A stretch of 64,000 nucleotides of DNA from Pseudomonadota bacterium (GCA_016125035.1 WGMN01000004.1:30432-94431), one strand, 5' to 3'; shown: positions 43,674-53,131, numbered from the stretch's first letter. Notes: generated from the sequence alone by a model not told the origin. Translations and numbers: made by a program.

Positions 43674-43804
43674 AATACAACCATGGGTGATCCAAAGCGA
43701 AGGTTCTGGAGGAGGAGGGTGCCGCAAGGTACCGCCAACGAGGGACCGCACCACGCCGGGGATGGGCGACACGGCGTGAACCAAGGGAGCGAGCAGGGAC
43801 CAAG

Positions 43805-44257
43805 ATGACGGTGTTTTTGTCCTCTTACCTTAATGGGGTCGATAAAAAAGGCCGCGTTTCGGTTCCTGCTCTGTTTAGAACGGAAATGGCCGCGCAAACC
43901 CGCCAGACTGTGGTGGTTTATGCGGCGCCAGAAGGAAGGTATCTGTATGGCTGGGCTTATGACGATTTTGTTAAACTCGCTGAAAAAATTCAACAGCTTC
44001 CGGCACTCTCACCGGTCCGCCAGCGGCTGGCGCGGGCGATTCTTGCCGCTGCTCGGCCACTGAACTTTGACGACACCGGGCGCATTATGGTGCCCGAGAA
44101 CTTGCTGAAGGTGGCGGGGATTGACGGCGAAGCGCTGTTTGCCGGGGAAGGTGAGTACTTTACCATCTGGAACCCCGCGGCCTTTGAGGCGCAGATGAAT
44201 GCCGACGGCAGCAACATTGAGGCTGATCTGGCGGAGTTGGCCACACTTTATAAATAG
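43805..44257 (+). CDS. mraZ: Transcriptional regulator MraZ
   Basis: MraZ is an AbrB-like, ring-forming DNA-binding protein controlling the dcw cluster. The 150-residue protein has two SpoVT-like halves, with LNGVDKKGRVSVPALFR and LNFDDTGRIMVPENLLK as the paired motifs. Its own operator lies 130-165 bases upstream. A weak terminator-like hairpin (about 44267-44291, ending CTTTTTATTT) follows, so readthrough to rsmH may be limited. Confidence 0.96.
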   Translation: MTVFLSSYLNGVDKKGRVSVPALFRTEMAAQTRQTVVVYAAPEGRYLYGWAYDDFVKLAEKIQQLPALSPVRQRLARAILAAARPLNFDDTGRIMVPENLLKVAGIDGEALFAGEGEYFTIWNPAAFEAQMNADGSNIEADLAELATLYK

Positions 44258-44357
44258 GTGAAGGCAGAGACTTTTCAGGCCTTTACTCGGGCCCTTTTTA
44301 TTTGTATGCATTAAAGGGAAGGTGCCTGGATGGCAGGCCCAAACCCTGGAGGCTGTG

Positions 44358-44828
44358 ATGGCCGCGAACGTTTTGCAAGTTGACCTGAATGATATGGGCG
44401 CCATAGAGGAGGCCATTGTGAAGCTGCAGGGCCGCATGAAAGAACTGCGGCTGGCCAAGCGCCGGGGAGAGATGGCGCCGATTGCGTGCATGGACCTGAC
44501 CCTTAGCCTGAATGAGCTTAAGAAGCTGGCGGAAGAAGGTGGTTTCACCAAGTCGAGCGTTGCTAACCTTTGGAGCTGGATCGGGCGTTCTCTGTACAGA
44601 AAGAAGACAAAAAAGAGGGGGCGGTACACGCCGTTTACCCTTGGGTGGAATAAAGGCTTGCAGTTGGGTATGTTGTGCAGCAAGCACTTTAATAATAATA
44701 ATTATTCCGCCCTGGAGTTTGTGGCGTGGGTGCGGCAAGTGTATGGTCTGGATAGCCTGAGTGAGTCTCAAGTGGCGGAATGGGAGGCCAACTTTATGCG
44801 GCAGCGCGGCTTGATTCACGCGGTGTAA
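44358..44828 (+). CDS. Hypothetical protein inserted between mraZ and rsmH
   Basis: ATG 44358 with GGAGG 5 bases upstream is preferred over GTG 44322. The 156-residue basic, helical protein contains RKKTKKRGRYTP, an Asn run (HFNNNN, encoded by AAT repeats) and several Trp residues. No family is recognised. It is somewhat richer in A+T than its neighbours and is closed by a strong terminator. Both points suggest an inserted, separately transcribed gene within the dcw cluster. Confidence 0.6.
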   Translation: MAANVLQVDLNDMGAIEEAIVKLQGRMKELRLAKRRGEMAPIACMDLTLSLNELKKLAEEGGFTKSSVANLWSWIGRSLYRKKTKKRGRYTPFTLGWNKGLQLGMLCSKHFNNNNYSALEFVAWVRQVYGLDSLSESQVAEWEANFMRQRGLIHAV

Positions 44829-44848
44829 GTTTGGCGCGATAGGCGACG

Positions 44849-44880
44849 AAAAGGTGCCCTCCTGGTGGGGGGCGCCTTTT
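44849..44880 (+). terminator. Strong terminator between the inserted gene and rsmH
   Basis: AAAAGGTGCCC and GGGCGCCTTTT form an 11-bp stem with one G-T pair and a loop of about 10 bases, ending in TTTT. Confidence 0.85.
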
Positions 44881-44920
44881 CCGTTTGGCGGGGGGTGGGG
44901 GTTTGTGTAGGGTGCGGGCT

Positions 44921-45829
44921 ATGGTTGAAACTTTGCATATTCCGGTGCTTTTTGAGGAGGTGATGGCGGTTTTTGCGCCGCTTGCCGGTAAGGTGGTGGT
45001 GGATGGCACGTTGGGCGGTGGCGGGCATGCGCGCGGGTTTTTGCAGCGCGGGTGTGCGCGGCTGGTGGGTTTGGATTGGGACGAAAAGGCGTTGGCGCGG
45101 TGTGAGGGGCTGGTGGCTGAGTTTGGCGGGCGGGTGGTGTTGCATCATGCCGCCTATGACCGGATCGGTGAGGTGTTGGGTGGCGCGTTGGTGGATGGCA
45201 TTTTGCTGGATATGGGTTTTAGCAGCGACCAGCTGGAGGATGCGGCGCGAGGGTTGAGCTTCCATGCCGACGGGCCGCTGGACATGCGGTTGGACAGCAG
45301 TGTGCGGCGCACGGCGGCGGATATTTTGAATGGTGCGCGCGAAGAGGAGCTGGCGGATATCTTCTTCCACTACGGTGAGGAGCCCAAGGCGCGGGTGCTG
45401 GCGCGCGCGTTGGTGCAAGCCCGCAAGGTGGCGCGGCTGGAAACAGTGCGTGATTTGCTGCGGGTGGTGGAAGGGGTTTATCCACCCCGGGCGGGGTTGA
45501 AGCGGGCGCACCCGGCGGCGCGGATCTTCCAGGCATTGCGGGTGGCGGTGAACGACGAGTTGGCGGTGATTGAGCGCGCCTTGCCTGCCACCGCCGCGTG
45601 TTTGGCGGTGGGGGGCAGGTTGGCGGTGATCACCTTCCAGCCGTTGGAGGAGCGTGCGGTGAAGGCGGCTTTTAGGGCCTTGTGTGTGGATGAGTTGGAC
45701 AGTGTGGGGCGGGTGGTGCGCGAGGCGCCTTACAAAATGGGGAAGAAGGTTGTGCCGACACAGGGCGAAGTGGAAAAAAACCCGCGTGCTAGGAGTGCCA
45801 TTTTGCGTGTGCTAGAAAGGGTTGCATGA
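44921..45829 (+). CDS. rsmH: 16S rRNA (cytosine1402-N4) methyltransferase
   Basis: RsmH (MraW) uses SAM to methylate C1402. The 302-residue protein shows HIPVLFEEV, the SAM loop VVDGTLGGGGHARG, LDMGFSSDQLEDAARGLSF and GPLDMRLD, and the C-terminal KNPRARSAILRV-like end. I used ATG 44921. Its stop overlaps the ftsL start by 4 bases, as in other dcw clusters. Confidence 0.97.
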   Translation: MVETLHIPVLFEEVMAVFAPLAGKVVVDGTLGGGGHARGFLQRGCARLVGLDWDEKALARCEGLVAEFGGRVVLHHAAYDRIGEVLGGALVDGILLDMGFSSDQLEDAARGLSFHADGPLDMRLDSSVRRTAADILNGAREEELADIFFHYGEEPKARVLARALVQARKVARLETVRDLLRVVEGVYPPRAGLKRAHPAARIFQALRVAVNDELAVIERALPATAACLAVGGRLAVITFQPLEERAVKAAFRALCVDELDSVGRVVREAPYKMGKKVVPTQGEVEKNPRARSAILRVLERVA

Positions 45830-46110
45830 AAAACGGTTTGATGCTGCTGGCGGTGGGGTTGAGCGTGGCGGCGTTTGCCGGGATGATGCGCGTGAAGACA
45901 GACGTGCAGACCATGGACCGCGAGCGTTACAAGCTGGTGCTGGAGCGTGCCGACCTGCGCGAAAGCAAGCGCGTGCTGGAAGCCGAGTGGGCGTTGGTGG
46001 CCAGCCCGGACCGGCTGGAGGCGTTGGCCGCGGGGAGGGGGTACATACCCGGAACGGCGCTGGCGATTGTGCCGCTGGACCCCAGTGCGACGGTGGCGGT
46101 GAGCCCCTAA
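45826..46110 (+). CDS. ftsL: Cell division protein FtsL
   Basis: FtsL joins FtsB and FtsQ to activate FtsWI. The 94-residue protein has a short cytoplasmic start, one membrane segment (LMLLAVGLSVAAFAGMM), a coiled coil (RERYKLVLERADLRESKRVL) and the conserved end VASPDRLEALAAGRGY. Its position between rsmH and ftsI is canonical. A terminator follows it. Confidence 0.9.
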   Translation: MKNGLMLLAVGLSVAAFAGMMRVKTDVQTMDRERYKLVLERADLRESKRVLEAEWALVASPDRLEALAAGRGYIPGTALAIVPLDPSATVAVSP

Positions 46111-46134
46111 GCCGTGCTGCGTAAACGCCAAAGG

Positions 46135-46163
46135 AAACGGCGGGGATTTGCTCCCCGCCGTTT
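46135..46163 (+). terminator. Terminator-like hairpin between ftsL and ftsI
   Basis: AAACGGCGGGGA and TCCCCGCCGTTT enclose TTTGC with a perfect 12-bp stem, then GCGTTTTG. Its presence within the dcw cluster suggests that ftsI onward can be expressed separately. Confidence 0.7.
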
Positions 46164-46195
46164 GCGTTTTGCGGGCGTTGGGGCATAGTGGGGGC

Positions 46196-48052
46196 ATGTC
46201 TTTTTTGCGGCACTTTTGGAAGGATCAGCGCAGGCGCGGCGACCGCGAGGCGGGGCCCGTTTTCCAGCCGCGCAGGAGCCCGGTGCAGCAGCGGCGCATT
46301 AAGGTGAACCCCAGCAGGGGGTTGGTGGATTCCAGCGAGGCGGTGGTGGGTGAGCACTTTAGGGTGGTGGTGACGATGTTTGCGCTGACCCTGTGCTTTG
46401 CCATTGTGGGCGGCAAGTTGGCCTTTGTGGCGCTGATGCCGCCGGTGGAACCCCAGCCGAGCATAAGGGAAATGCCCAAAGAGGCCCTGCGCCGTGGCAA
46501 CATTTACGACCGCAACGGCGTGCTGTTGGCGGCCACGCTTAAAGTTTACAGCCTGTATGCCGACCCCAAGCGGGTGCTGGACGCGGCCGAAGCCGCCAAC
46601 AAGATACCCGCCGTGTTGCCCGGTGTGAGCCCGGTGCACCTGCTGGCCCAGCTGACCGACCCCACCCGGCGCTTTATATGGGTGAAGCGCCGGATGACGC
46701 CGGATGAGGCCGCCAAGGTGCATGCGCTGGGGTTGCCGGGGTTTGAGTTTCGCGACGAGTTTGTGCGCATTTACCCCCACCGCGGCATGGCCGGAAACCT
46801 GCTGGGTGGTGTGGACGTGGACAACAACGGCCTGGCCGGAGTGGAGCGTGCCTTTGACAGCACGCTGAAGGCCGGCGAGGACGTGCACCTGGCACTGGAT
46901 GTGCGTTTGCAGGAGTTGTTCAGGAAGCGGGTGGAAGACGCGGTGGAAAAAAGCGGCGCCAAAGCCGGCATGGGCCTGGTGATGTACGCCCCCACCCGCG
47001 AGATTGTGGCGATGGTGAGCCTGCCCGATTTTGACCCCAACCACTTTGGCAAGGCCACCCCGGATGAGCGCTTTAACCGTGTGACGCTGGGCAGTTATGA
47101 GATGGGCAGCACCTTTAAGTTGTTTACCCTTGCGCAGGCGCTGGACGAAGGCAAAGTGACGCCCAACACCTTGATTGACTGCCGTGTGCCGATACAGATC
47201 GGCAAGTACACCATTAAGGATTATCATGCCAAGAAGAGCATTTTGACCGCGCAGGAAGTGTTGCGTTATTCCAGCAATATTGGTGCCGCGCACATTGCCG
47301 ACATGAGCGGCCCCGAAGCGCAAAAGGAATTTTTGGCCAAGCTTGGCATGTTGGCACCCCTGCCGGTGGGGGTGGCCGAAGTGGGCAATGTGCGTTACCC
47401 CGACAATTGGGGGCGCATCCAGAGCTTTACCATTGCGTTTGGCCACGGGATTGCGGTGACGCCCGTGCACCTGGTGGCCGCCGTGGCGGCGTTGGCGGAT
47501 GGCTACTTTGGCACCCCCAGCGTGCTAAAAGGTGGTGTGCTGGACAAGATTAAACCGGTGCGTGTGGTGGCCGCGAGCACGTTGGCGCAGATCCACGACC
47601 TGATGCGCGATGTGGTGGTGAACGGCAGCGGCCGCCAAGCCGAAGTGCTGGGCTTTGACGTGGGCGGCAAGACCGGCACCGCGGAAAAGATTGGCGCGCG
47701 CGGCTACGACCACAGCAAGAACATGGTGAGCTTTGTGGGCCTGTTGCCGGTGAAAAACCCCAAGTACGTGACCCTGGTGATGCTGGATGAGCCGAAGAAA
47801 GGTTTTGAGACCGGCGGCAAGAGCGCCGCGCCGGCGGTGGGGCTGTTCTATAAAGACCTGGTGCAGTTGGAAGGCCTGGCGCCGGATATGGAAGAAGTGG
47901 CCGCCTTTAAGAAAATGCTGGAGCGCAACCATTTGCGCGAGGACAACCCGTGGAGCATTTACATGCTGAGCCAGATGCGCATCCAGCGCGGTGAGGCGGG
48001 GGGCGTGCCGCTGAGTGCTTCACCCGCAAGTACGGAGGGATTTAATGACTAG
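46196..48052 (+). CDS. ftsI: Septal peptidoglycan transpeptidase FtsI (PBP3)
   Basis: FtsI cross-links septal peptidoglycan. The 618-residue protein has a cytoplasmic start, a membrane anchor (FALTLCFAIVGGKLAFVAL) and a PBP dimerisation domain (RGNIYDRNGVLLAATL). The transpeptidase domain has the nucleophile in GSTFK (near residue 305), SSN (near 359) and KTGTAE (near 492). ATG 46196 was chosen; the ORF extends further upstream only through the terminator. It overlaps murE by 8 bases. Confidence 0.95.
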   Translation: MSFLRHFWKDQRRRGDREAGPVFQPRRSPVQQRRIKVNPSRGLVDSSEAVVGEHFRVVVTMFALTLCFAIVGGKLAFVALMPPVEPQPSIREMPKEALRRGNIYDRNGVLLAATLKVYSLYADPKRVLDAAEAANKIPAVLPGVSPVHLLAQLTDPTRRFIWVKRRMTPDEAAKVHALGLPGFEFRDEFVRIYPHRGMAGNLLGGVDVDNNGLAGVERAFDSTLKAGEDVHLALDVRLQELFRKRVEDAVEKSGAKAGMGLVMYAPTREIVAMVSLPDFDPNHFGKATPDERFNRVTLGSYEMGSTFKLFTLAQALDEGKVTPNTLIDCRVPIQIGKYTIKDYHAKKSILTAQEVLRYSSNIGAAHIADMSGPEAQKEFLAKLGMLAPLPVGVAEVGNVRYPDNWGRIQSFTIAFGHGIAVTPVHLVAAVAALADGYFGTPSVLKGGVLDKIKPVRVVAASTLAQIHDLMRDVVVNGSGRQAEVLGFDVGGKTGTAEKIGARGYDHSKNMVSFVGLLPVKNPKYVTLVMLDEPKKGFETGGKSAAPAVGLFYKDLVQLEGLAPDMEEVAAFKKMLERNHLREDNPWSIYMLSQMRIQRGEAGGVPLSASPASTEGFND

Positions 48053-49493
48053 CATGGATACGTTGTTGGCGAAGGTGAAAGGCCGCACCCTGTGCGATGA
48101 CAGCCGCAAGGTGCAAAAGGGTGATGTGTTTGTGTGGGATAGCCGCATTGCGCCGGGAGCGGAGGCGTTTATTGCCGATGCGCGGGCCAAGGGCGCGGCG
48201 TTGGTGGTAAGTGATGTGGCGGCTGAAGGGGTGGAAGTGTGTGAGGATCCGGGGTTGTTTTTGGCGCGTGCGTCTGAAGCACAATGGCCTGGTCAGCCGG
48301 AGGTGATGCTGGGGGTGACGGGGACCAGCGGCAAGACCAGCGCGGTATGGTTTGGGCGGCAGGTGGCACAAGCTTGCGGGGTGAAGGCAGCCAGCCTGGG
48401 CACCTTGGGAGTGGGGCGCAAGGATGCGGATGTGGACACCGAATATACCGGCTACACCAGCCCTTCTGCCTTGAAGTTGCACCCCATTTTGCAGCAGTTG
48501 AAAAAAGAAGGTGTGGAGCTGGGGCTGGCGGAGGTGAGCAGCCATGCGCTGGATTTGCGGCGCATGGATGGTGTGCGTTTTGCGGCGGGGGGGATTTTGA
48601 ATATCAGCCAGGACCATTTGGACTACCACAAGACCATGGATGTTTACGCCGCGGCGAAGATGCGGCTGTTTGCGGAAGTGTTACCCGACGGCGCTGCTGC
48701 GGTGGTGAACGTGAGCAAGCGTGAGGTTTTGCCCGCCGCGGCGATTGCCAAGCAGCGCGGGTTGAAGGTGCTGACGGTGGGCACGGCGAATGCTGAGATG
48801 GTGGTGGAAGTGTTGCATGCCGACGGGCATGGGCTGGAAGTGGCGTTGAAATACGATGCCGTGCCGGAGGTGGTGAAGTTGCCGCTGGTGGGGAGCTTCC
48901 AGGCCGAGAACATGGCGATGGCGCTGGGGCTGCTGGTGGCCGGTGGATTGCCGTGGGGCAAGGTGAGGAAAGCGGCCGAGGCGGTGACCAGTGTGCCGGG
49001 GCGGATGGAAATGATAGGAACGAGGAACGAGGAACGAGGAACGAGGCAGCCGGGGGTGGTGGTGGATTATGCGCATAAGCCGGATGCGTTGCGGAAGGCA
49101 TTGGAGGCTTTGAGGCCGCTGGTGAAGGGCAAGGGTAAGCTGGTGGTGGTGTTTGGTTGTGGCGGGAACCGCGATGCTTTGAAGCGGCCGGTGATGGGGA
49201 AGATTTCGGCTGAATTGGCAGACGTGATTTATGTGACCGATGATAACCCCCGGCGGGAAGAGGCCGCGCCGATACGCGCGGCGATTGTGGAGGGGGTGAA
49301 GGCGGGCGGCGGCACGGCCAAGAATATTGGTGACCGGAAGAAGGCGATTGCCGAGGCGATTGCCGGGGCGGGGCCGGATGATGTGGTGCTGGTGGCAGGC
49401 AAGGGCCATGAGCAGGGCCAGATTGTGGGCGATGAGGTGTTGCCTTTTGACGACCGGGTGGTGGTGAGGGAGGTTTTGGGAGTGAAGGGCTAG
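48045..49493 (+). CDS. murE: UDP-MurNAc-tripeptide synthetase MurE, with in-frame repeat
   Basis: MurE adds the third amino acid to the stem peptide. The ATP site is GVTGTSGKTSAVWF (Ser replacing the usual Asn), and VTDDNPRREEA carries the DNPR motif of meso-diaminopimelate-adding enzymes. At about residue 325, between GRMEM and VVVDYAHKPD, the peptide IGTRNEERGTRQP is encoded by four GGAACGA repeats. This is a short surface loop in known MurE sequences. ATG 48045 (GGAGG upstream) overlaps ftsI. murF does not follow. Confidence 0.95.
   Translation: MTSMDTLLAKVKGRTLCDDSRKVQKGDVFVWDSRIAPGAEAFIADARAKGAALVVSDVAAEGVEVCEDPGLFLARASEAQWPGQPEVMLGVTGTSGKTSAVWFGRQVAQACGVKAASLGTLGVGRKDADVDTEYTGYTSPSALKLHPILQQLKKEGVELGLAEVSSHALDLRRMDGVRFAAGGILNISQDHLDYHKTMDVYAAAKMRLFAEVLPDGAAAVVNVSKREVLPAAAIAKQRGLKVLTVGTANAEMVVEVLHADGHGLEVALKYDAVPEVVKLPLVGSFQAENMAMALGLLVAGGLPWGKVRKAAEAVTSVPGRMEMIGTRNEERGTRQPGVVVDYAHKPDALRKALEALRPLVKGKGKLVVVFGCGGNRDALKRPVMGKISAELADVIYVTDDNPRREEAAPIRAAIVEGVKAGGGTAKNIGDRKKAIAEAIAGAGPDDVVLVAGKGHEQGQIVGDEVLPFDDRVVVREVLGVKG
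49017..49046 (+). repeat. (GGAACGA)4 tract inside murE
   Basis: Four perfect GGAACGA units and a final GG, read as GTRNEERGTRQ. Three units make 21 bases, so the repeat peptide has a period of seven residues. Confidence 0.95.
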
Positions 49494-49556
49494 GTTTTAG
49501 CTGTTTTTGGCGGCGGGGGGACTGGTGTTTGCGGGTGAGAAAGGTGATAGTGGCGC

Positions 49557-50642
49557 ATGGTTTATTTGCTGCTTTACCCGCTGGCTGCCCATCTGAGCTG
49601 GTTTAACCTGTTTGGTTACATTACCGTGCGGGCGGGGGGCGCGTTGCTGACCGCTTTTACGCTGTGGCTGGTGTTTGGCCCCGGGCTGATTGCGCGGATG
49701 CGCGCCTGGCAAAAAGGCGGCGAGACGGTGAAGGCCATTTTACCCCACGCCGGCAAGGCCGGGACGCCGACCATGGGCGGGGTGGGCGTGGTGGGGGCGT
49801 TGGTGGTGAGTACGCTGATGTGGGCCAACCCCACCAACCCTTATGTGTGGCTGGTGATGTTTTTGGTGCTGGCGTACTTTACCATCGGGTTGGTTGACGA
49901 CTGGATGACGGTGACCCGGCGCGGGCGCAACAAAGGCATGCCCGGCCGGTTGCGGCTGGCCCTGGGGGCGTTGGTGGCGACGTTGTTTCTGCTGGGTTAT
50001 GTGCACATTAACGGCACCGCGGTGGCCACTGAGATCTACTTCCCGTTCTTGAAGGAGCTGGTGGTGGGGCTGGGCATTAGCGCGTTTGTGATTTTTGGCA
50101 TTCTGGTGATTGTGGGCAGTGCCAACGCGGTGAACCTGACCGACGGGCTGGACGGGCTGGTGAGCATCCCCGCAGTGATCGTGGCCACCACGTTGGCGGT
50201 GCTGACTTACATTATGGGCCGTGCCGACTACACCAGCTATTTGCACCTGCCGCACATTGCCGGGGCAGGTGACGTGGCGGTGATGTGCGCGGCGTTGGCG
50301 GGGGCGATGCTGGGGTTTTTATGGTTCAACGCGCCGCCCGCGCGGATATTTTTGGGTGATACCGGTAGCCTGCCGGTAGGCGCCATGCTGGGTGGGGTGG
50401 CGGTGCTGGTGAAGCAGGAGTTTGCGCTGGTGATCATTGGCGGGTTGTTTGTGGTGGAGACCTTGAGCGTGATCTTGCAGGTGGCGAGCTTCCGCCTGAC
50501 CGGCAAGCGTATCTTCCGCATGGCGCCGCTGCACCACCATTTTGAGCAGCTGGGTTGGCCGGAAAGCACGATTGTGGTGCGTTTTTGGATTATCAGTTTG
50601 GTGCTGGCGCTGGTGGGCCTGGCCACCTTGAAGTTGCGGTAG
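49557..50642 (+). CDS. mraY: Phospho-N-acetylmuramoyl-pentapeptide transferase MraY
   Basis: MraY makes lipid I in the inner membrane. The 361-residue protein has ten membrane segments and the motifs GTPTMGG (here GKAGTPTMGGVGV), LVDDWMTVTRRGRNKGMPGR and VNLTDGLDGLVSIP. FRMAPLHHHFEQLGWPE completes the set. It follows murE with a 63-base gap where murF usually lies. Confidence 0.97.
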   Translation: MVYLLLYPLAAHLSWFNLFGYITVRAGGALLTAFTLWLVFGPGLIARMRAWQKGGETVKAILPHAGKAGTPTMGGVGVVGALVVSTLMWANPTNPYVWLVMFLVLAYFTIGLVDDWMTVTRRGRNKGMPGRLRLALGALVATLFLLGYVHINGTAVATEIYFPFLKELVVGLGISAFVIFGILVIVGSANAVNLTDGLDGLVSIPAVIVATTLAVLTYIMGRADYTSYLHLPHIAGAGDVAVMCAALAGAMLGFLWFNAPPARIFLGDTGSLPVGAMLGGVAVLVKQEFALVIIGGLFVVETLSVILQVASFRLTGKRIFRMAPLHHHFEQLGWPESTIVVRFWIISLVLALVGLATLKLR

Positions 50643-50648
50643 CTGCCC

Positions 50649-52022
50649 ATGGATTACGGCTTTGGCGGCAAGACGGTTTATGTTTACGGGCTGGGAAGTT
50701 CTGGCCGGGCAGGCGCGCACATGTTGGCCGCTGCCGGAGTGCGTGTGGCAGTGTGGGATGACAAGTTGGCAGAAGAGGAAAAAGAACTGACGGTTGTGCC
50801 GCCCGACAAAGTGGATTGGCGCGACATGGGCGCCGTGCTGAAAAGCCCGGGTGTGCCGATGGATACGCCGTTGGTGCGGGCGGCGCAGGCGCATGGTGTG
50901 CCGGTGATGAGTGATATTGATTTGCTTTGCAGGCGTGAGCGCGGAAACCGGGTGCAGTTTGTTGGCATTACAGGCACCAACGGCAAGAGCACCACCACCG
51001 CGCTGGTGGGCCATGTGCTGCGCACAGCGGGCAGGAAAGTGGCCGTGGGCGGCAACATTGGCAACCCCGCGATGCTGCTGCCGGAGTTGCCCGAGGGGGG
51101 CATTTATGTGCTGGAGCTTTCGAGTTATCAGCTGGAGATGGTGAGTGAGCTGCATGTGGATGGGGCGGTGTTGCTGAACCTGACGCCTGACCATTTGGAG
51201 CGCCATAAGAGCATGGAGGCTTACCGTGACACCAAATTGAAGTTGTTTGACCTGGCCCGGCCAGATGCCGCGCGGGTGCTGGGGGTTGACCAGCCGCTGC
51301 TGGCGGCGGTGCCCGACCGGCCCGGGTTGGCGCGGGTGAGTGCCACGGGTGTGGAAGGGGCTGATTACAGTGTGCGCGAGGGAGCGATTTGGCGCGGCGA
51401 CAAAAGGCTGGTGGGGCTGGAGGCCTTCCCCCATTTGCAGGGGCCGCACAATGCGCAGAATATTGCCTGCGCGTTGGCGTTGCTGGTGCCGCGTTGGGTG
51501 AGCTTGGAGATGTTTGTGGAAGCGGCCGCCACCTTTAAGGGGTTGCCGCACAGGTTGGAAAAAGTGGGCGTGGTGGATGGGGTGGTGTTTGTGAATGATT
51601 CTAAAGCCACCAATGGTGATAGCTCGGTATATGCGTTGCAGAGTTTTGACCATATTTACTGGATTTGCGGAGGCAAGCCCAAGAGCGACGGCCTGGGCGC
51701 CTGTGTGGGGGCGTTGGAGAATGTGCGGGCGGCCTTTACCGTGGGAGAGGCCGCGGATGCCTTTGCCGGGGTTCTGCGCGAGAAAAATGTGCCGGTGTTT
51801 GTGTGCCGCACCCTGGAGCGCGCGGTGGGCGAAGCCTTTGGGGCCGCGCGCAGCGAGCGGCTGGAGGGAGCGGTGGTGTTGCTCTCTCCCGCTGCGGCGA
51901 GCCTGGACCAGTTTAGGAACTTTGAGCATCGTGGCGATGTGTTTGCCAACTGCGTGCGGATGTTGAATGCCCCCGACTATTACGTGGAGCCGGCCCGCGT
52001 TGTACAGGAGCCCAACGCATGA
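50649..52022 (+). CDS. murD: UDP-MurNAc-alanine D-glutamate ligase MurD
   Basis: MurD adds D-Glu. The 457-residue protein has an N-terminal UDP-binding fold (VYGLGSSGRAGAHML), the ATP loop FVGITGTNGKSTTTALVG, NLTPDHLERHKSMEAY, and the C-terminal KATNGDSSVYALQSF and LSPAAASLDQFRNFEHRGD. It starts 6 bases after mraY and overlaps ftsW by 4 bases. Confidence 0.96.
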   Translation: MDYGFGGKTVYVYGLGSSGRAGAHMLAAAGVRVAVWDDKLAEEEKELTVVPPDKVDWRDMGAVLKSPGVPMDTPLVRAAQAHGVPVMSDIDLLCRRERGNRVQFVGITGTNGKSTTTALVGHVLRTAGRKVAVGGNIGNPAMLLPELPEGGIYVLELSSYQLEMVSELHVDGAVLLNLTPDHLERHKSMEAYRDTKLKLFDLARPDAARVLGVDQPLLAAVPDRPGLARVSATGVEGADYSVREGAIWRGDKRLVGLEAFPHLQGPHNAQNIACALALLVPRWVSLEMFVEAAATFKGLPHRLEKVGVVDGVVFVNDSKATNGDSSVYALQSFDHIYWICGGKPKSDGLGACVGALENVRAAFTVGEAADAFAGVLREKNVPVFVCRTLERAVGEAFGAARSERLEGAVVLLSPAAASLDQFRNFEHRGDVFANCVRMLNAPDYYVEPARVVQEPNA

Positions 52023-53131
52023 GTGTGTTCCGCCAAAGCAGGCACCCCATTGTGAAGTGGTGGTGGGAGATGGACCGCATGAGTGTGGCGATTATCCTTA
52101 TTATTATGCTGACGGGGGCGGTGGCGGTGACCACCACCAGTGTGGCGGTGGCCAAGACTTATAATGTGGGCCCGTATTACTTTGCGTTGCGTCATTACCT
52201 GTTTTTGGTGCTGGCGGCGTGTTTGATGCTGGCGATGACCGGATTAAAGCCCAATGGTGTGCGGCGCTTTGGCTTTATGTTGTTTGCGGTGGGCTACATA
52301 GGTTTGCTGCTGACCTTTGTGATTGGGGTGGAAGTGAAAGGAGCCAGGCGCTGGATAGACATTGCCGGGCAGAGTGTGCAGCCCACCGAATTTTTGAAGC
52401 CCGCGTTGATTGTGCTGACCGCCGCCTTGCTGGCGCATGAACAACGTGCGCGGCGCTTTTGGGGCTTTGTGGTGAGCATTGGGGTGGTGGCGGCGGTGGG
52501 ATTCCCCGTTTTGGCGCAGCCCAACTTTGGCATGGCGTTGGCGATGGGCACGGTGTGGTTTGCCCAGGTGTTTATGGCCGGGTTGCCGTTGCTTTGGCTG
52601 GCGCCGCTGGTGGCCGGCGGGCTGTGCGTGATCGCCGGAAGTTACATGCTGTTGCCGCACGTGCGTGACCGCATGGAGCGTTTTTTGAACCCCGAAGGCA
52701 ATGACACCTACCAGGTGGACCGTGCCACCGATGCGATTATGAGCGGCCACCTGTGGGGCCGCGGCGCGGGCGAGGGCGTGGTGAAGCATCAGCTGCCCGA
52801 TGCCCACACCGACTTTGTGTTTGCCGCGGTGGTGGAGGAATTTGGCATTATTGTGGGCCTGGCGATCATGATGCTGTTTTTGACCTTGGTGTTGCGCGGC
52901 TTTAGCCGCGTGGTACAGCAGGAAGACCGTTTTGTGCTGCTGAGTGTGGGCGGTTTGCTGACCTTGATAAGCCTGCATGTGTGCGTGAACGTGGGGGTGA
53001 GTTTGCGCCTGGTGCCGACCACTGGGATGACGTTGCCTTTTATTAGCTACGGCGGGTCTTCCACCTTTGCCATGGCGATTGTTTTTGGCATGCTGCTGGC
53101 GCTGTTGCGCAAGCAGGGGAGGCGCTTTTAG
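52019..53131 (+). CDS. ftsW: Septal peptidoglycan polymerase FtsW
   Basis: FtsW is the SEDS-family glycosyltransferase partner of FtsI. The 370-residue protein has about ten membrane helices and the SEDS motifs GARRWIDIAGQSVQPTEFLK, HTDFVFAAVVEEFGII and TTGMTLPFISYGGSSTFAMA. It overlaps murD and directly abuts murG. Confidence 0.96.
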   Translation: MSVFRQSRHPIVKWWWEMDRMSVAIILIIMLTGAVAVTTTSVAVAKTYNVGPYYFALRHYLFLVLAACLMLAMTGLKPNGVRRFGFMLFAVGYIGLLLTFVIGVEVKGARRWIDIAGQSVQPTEFLKPALIVLTAALLAHEQRARRFWGFVVSIGVVAAVGFPVLAQPNFGMALAMGTVWFAQVFMAGLPLLWLAPLVAGGLCVIAGSYMLLPHVRDRMERFLNPEGNDTYQVDRATDAIMSGHLWGRGAGEGVVKHQLPDAHTDFVFAAVVEEFGIIVGLAIMMLFLTLVLRGFSRVVQQEDRFVLLSVGGLLTLISLHVCVNVGVSLRLVPTTGMTLPFISYGGSSTFAMAIVFGMLLALLRKQGRRF

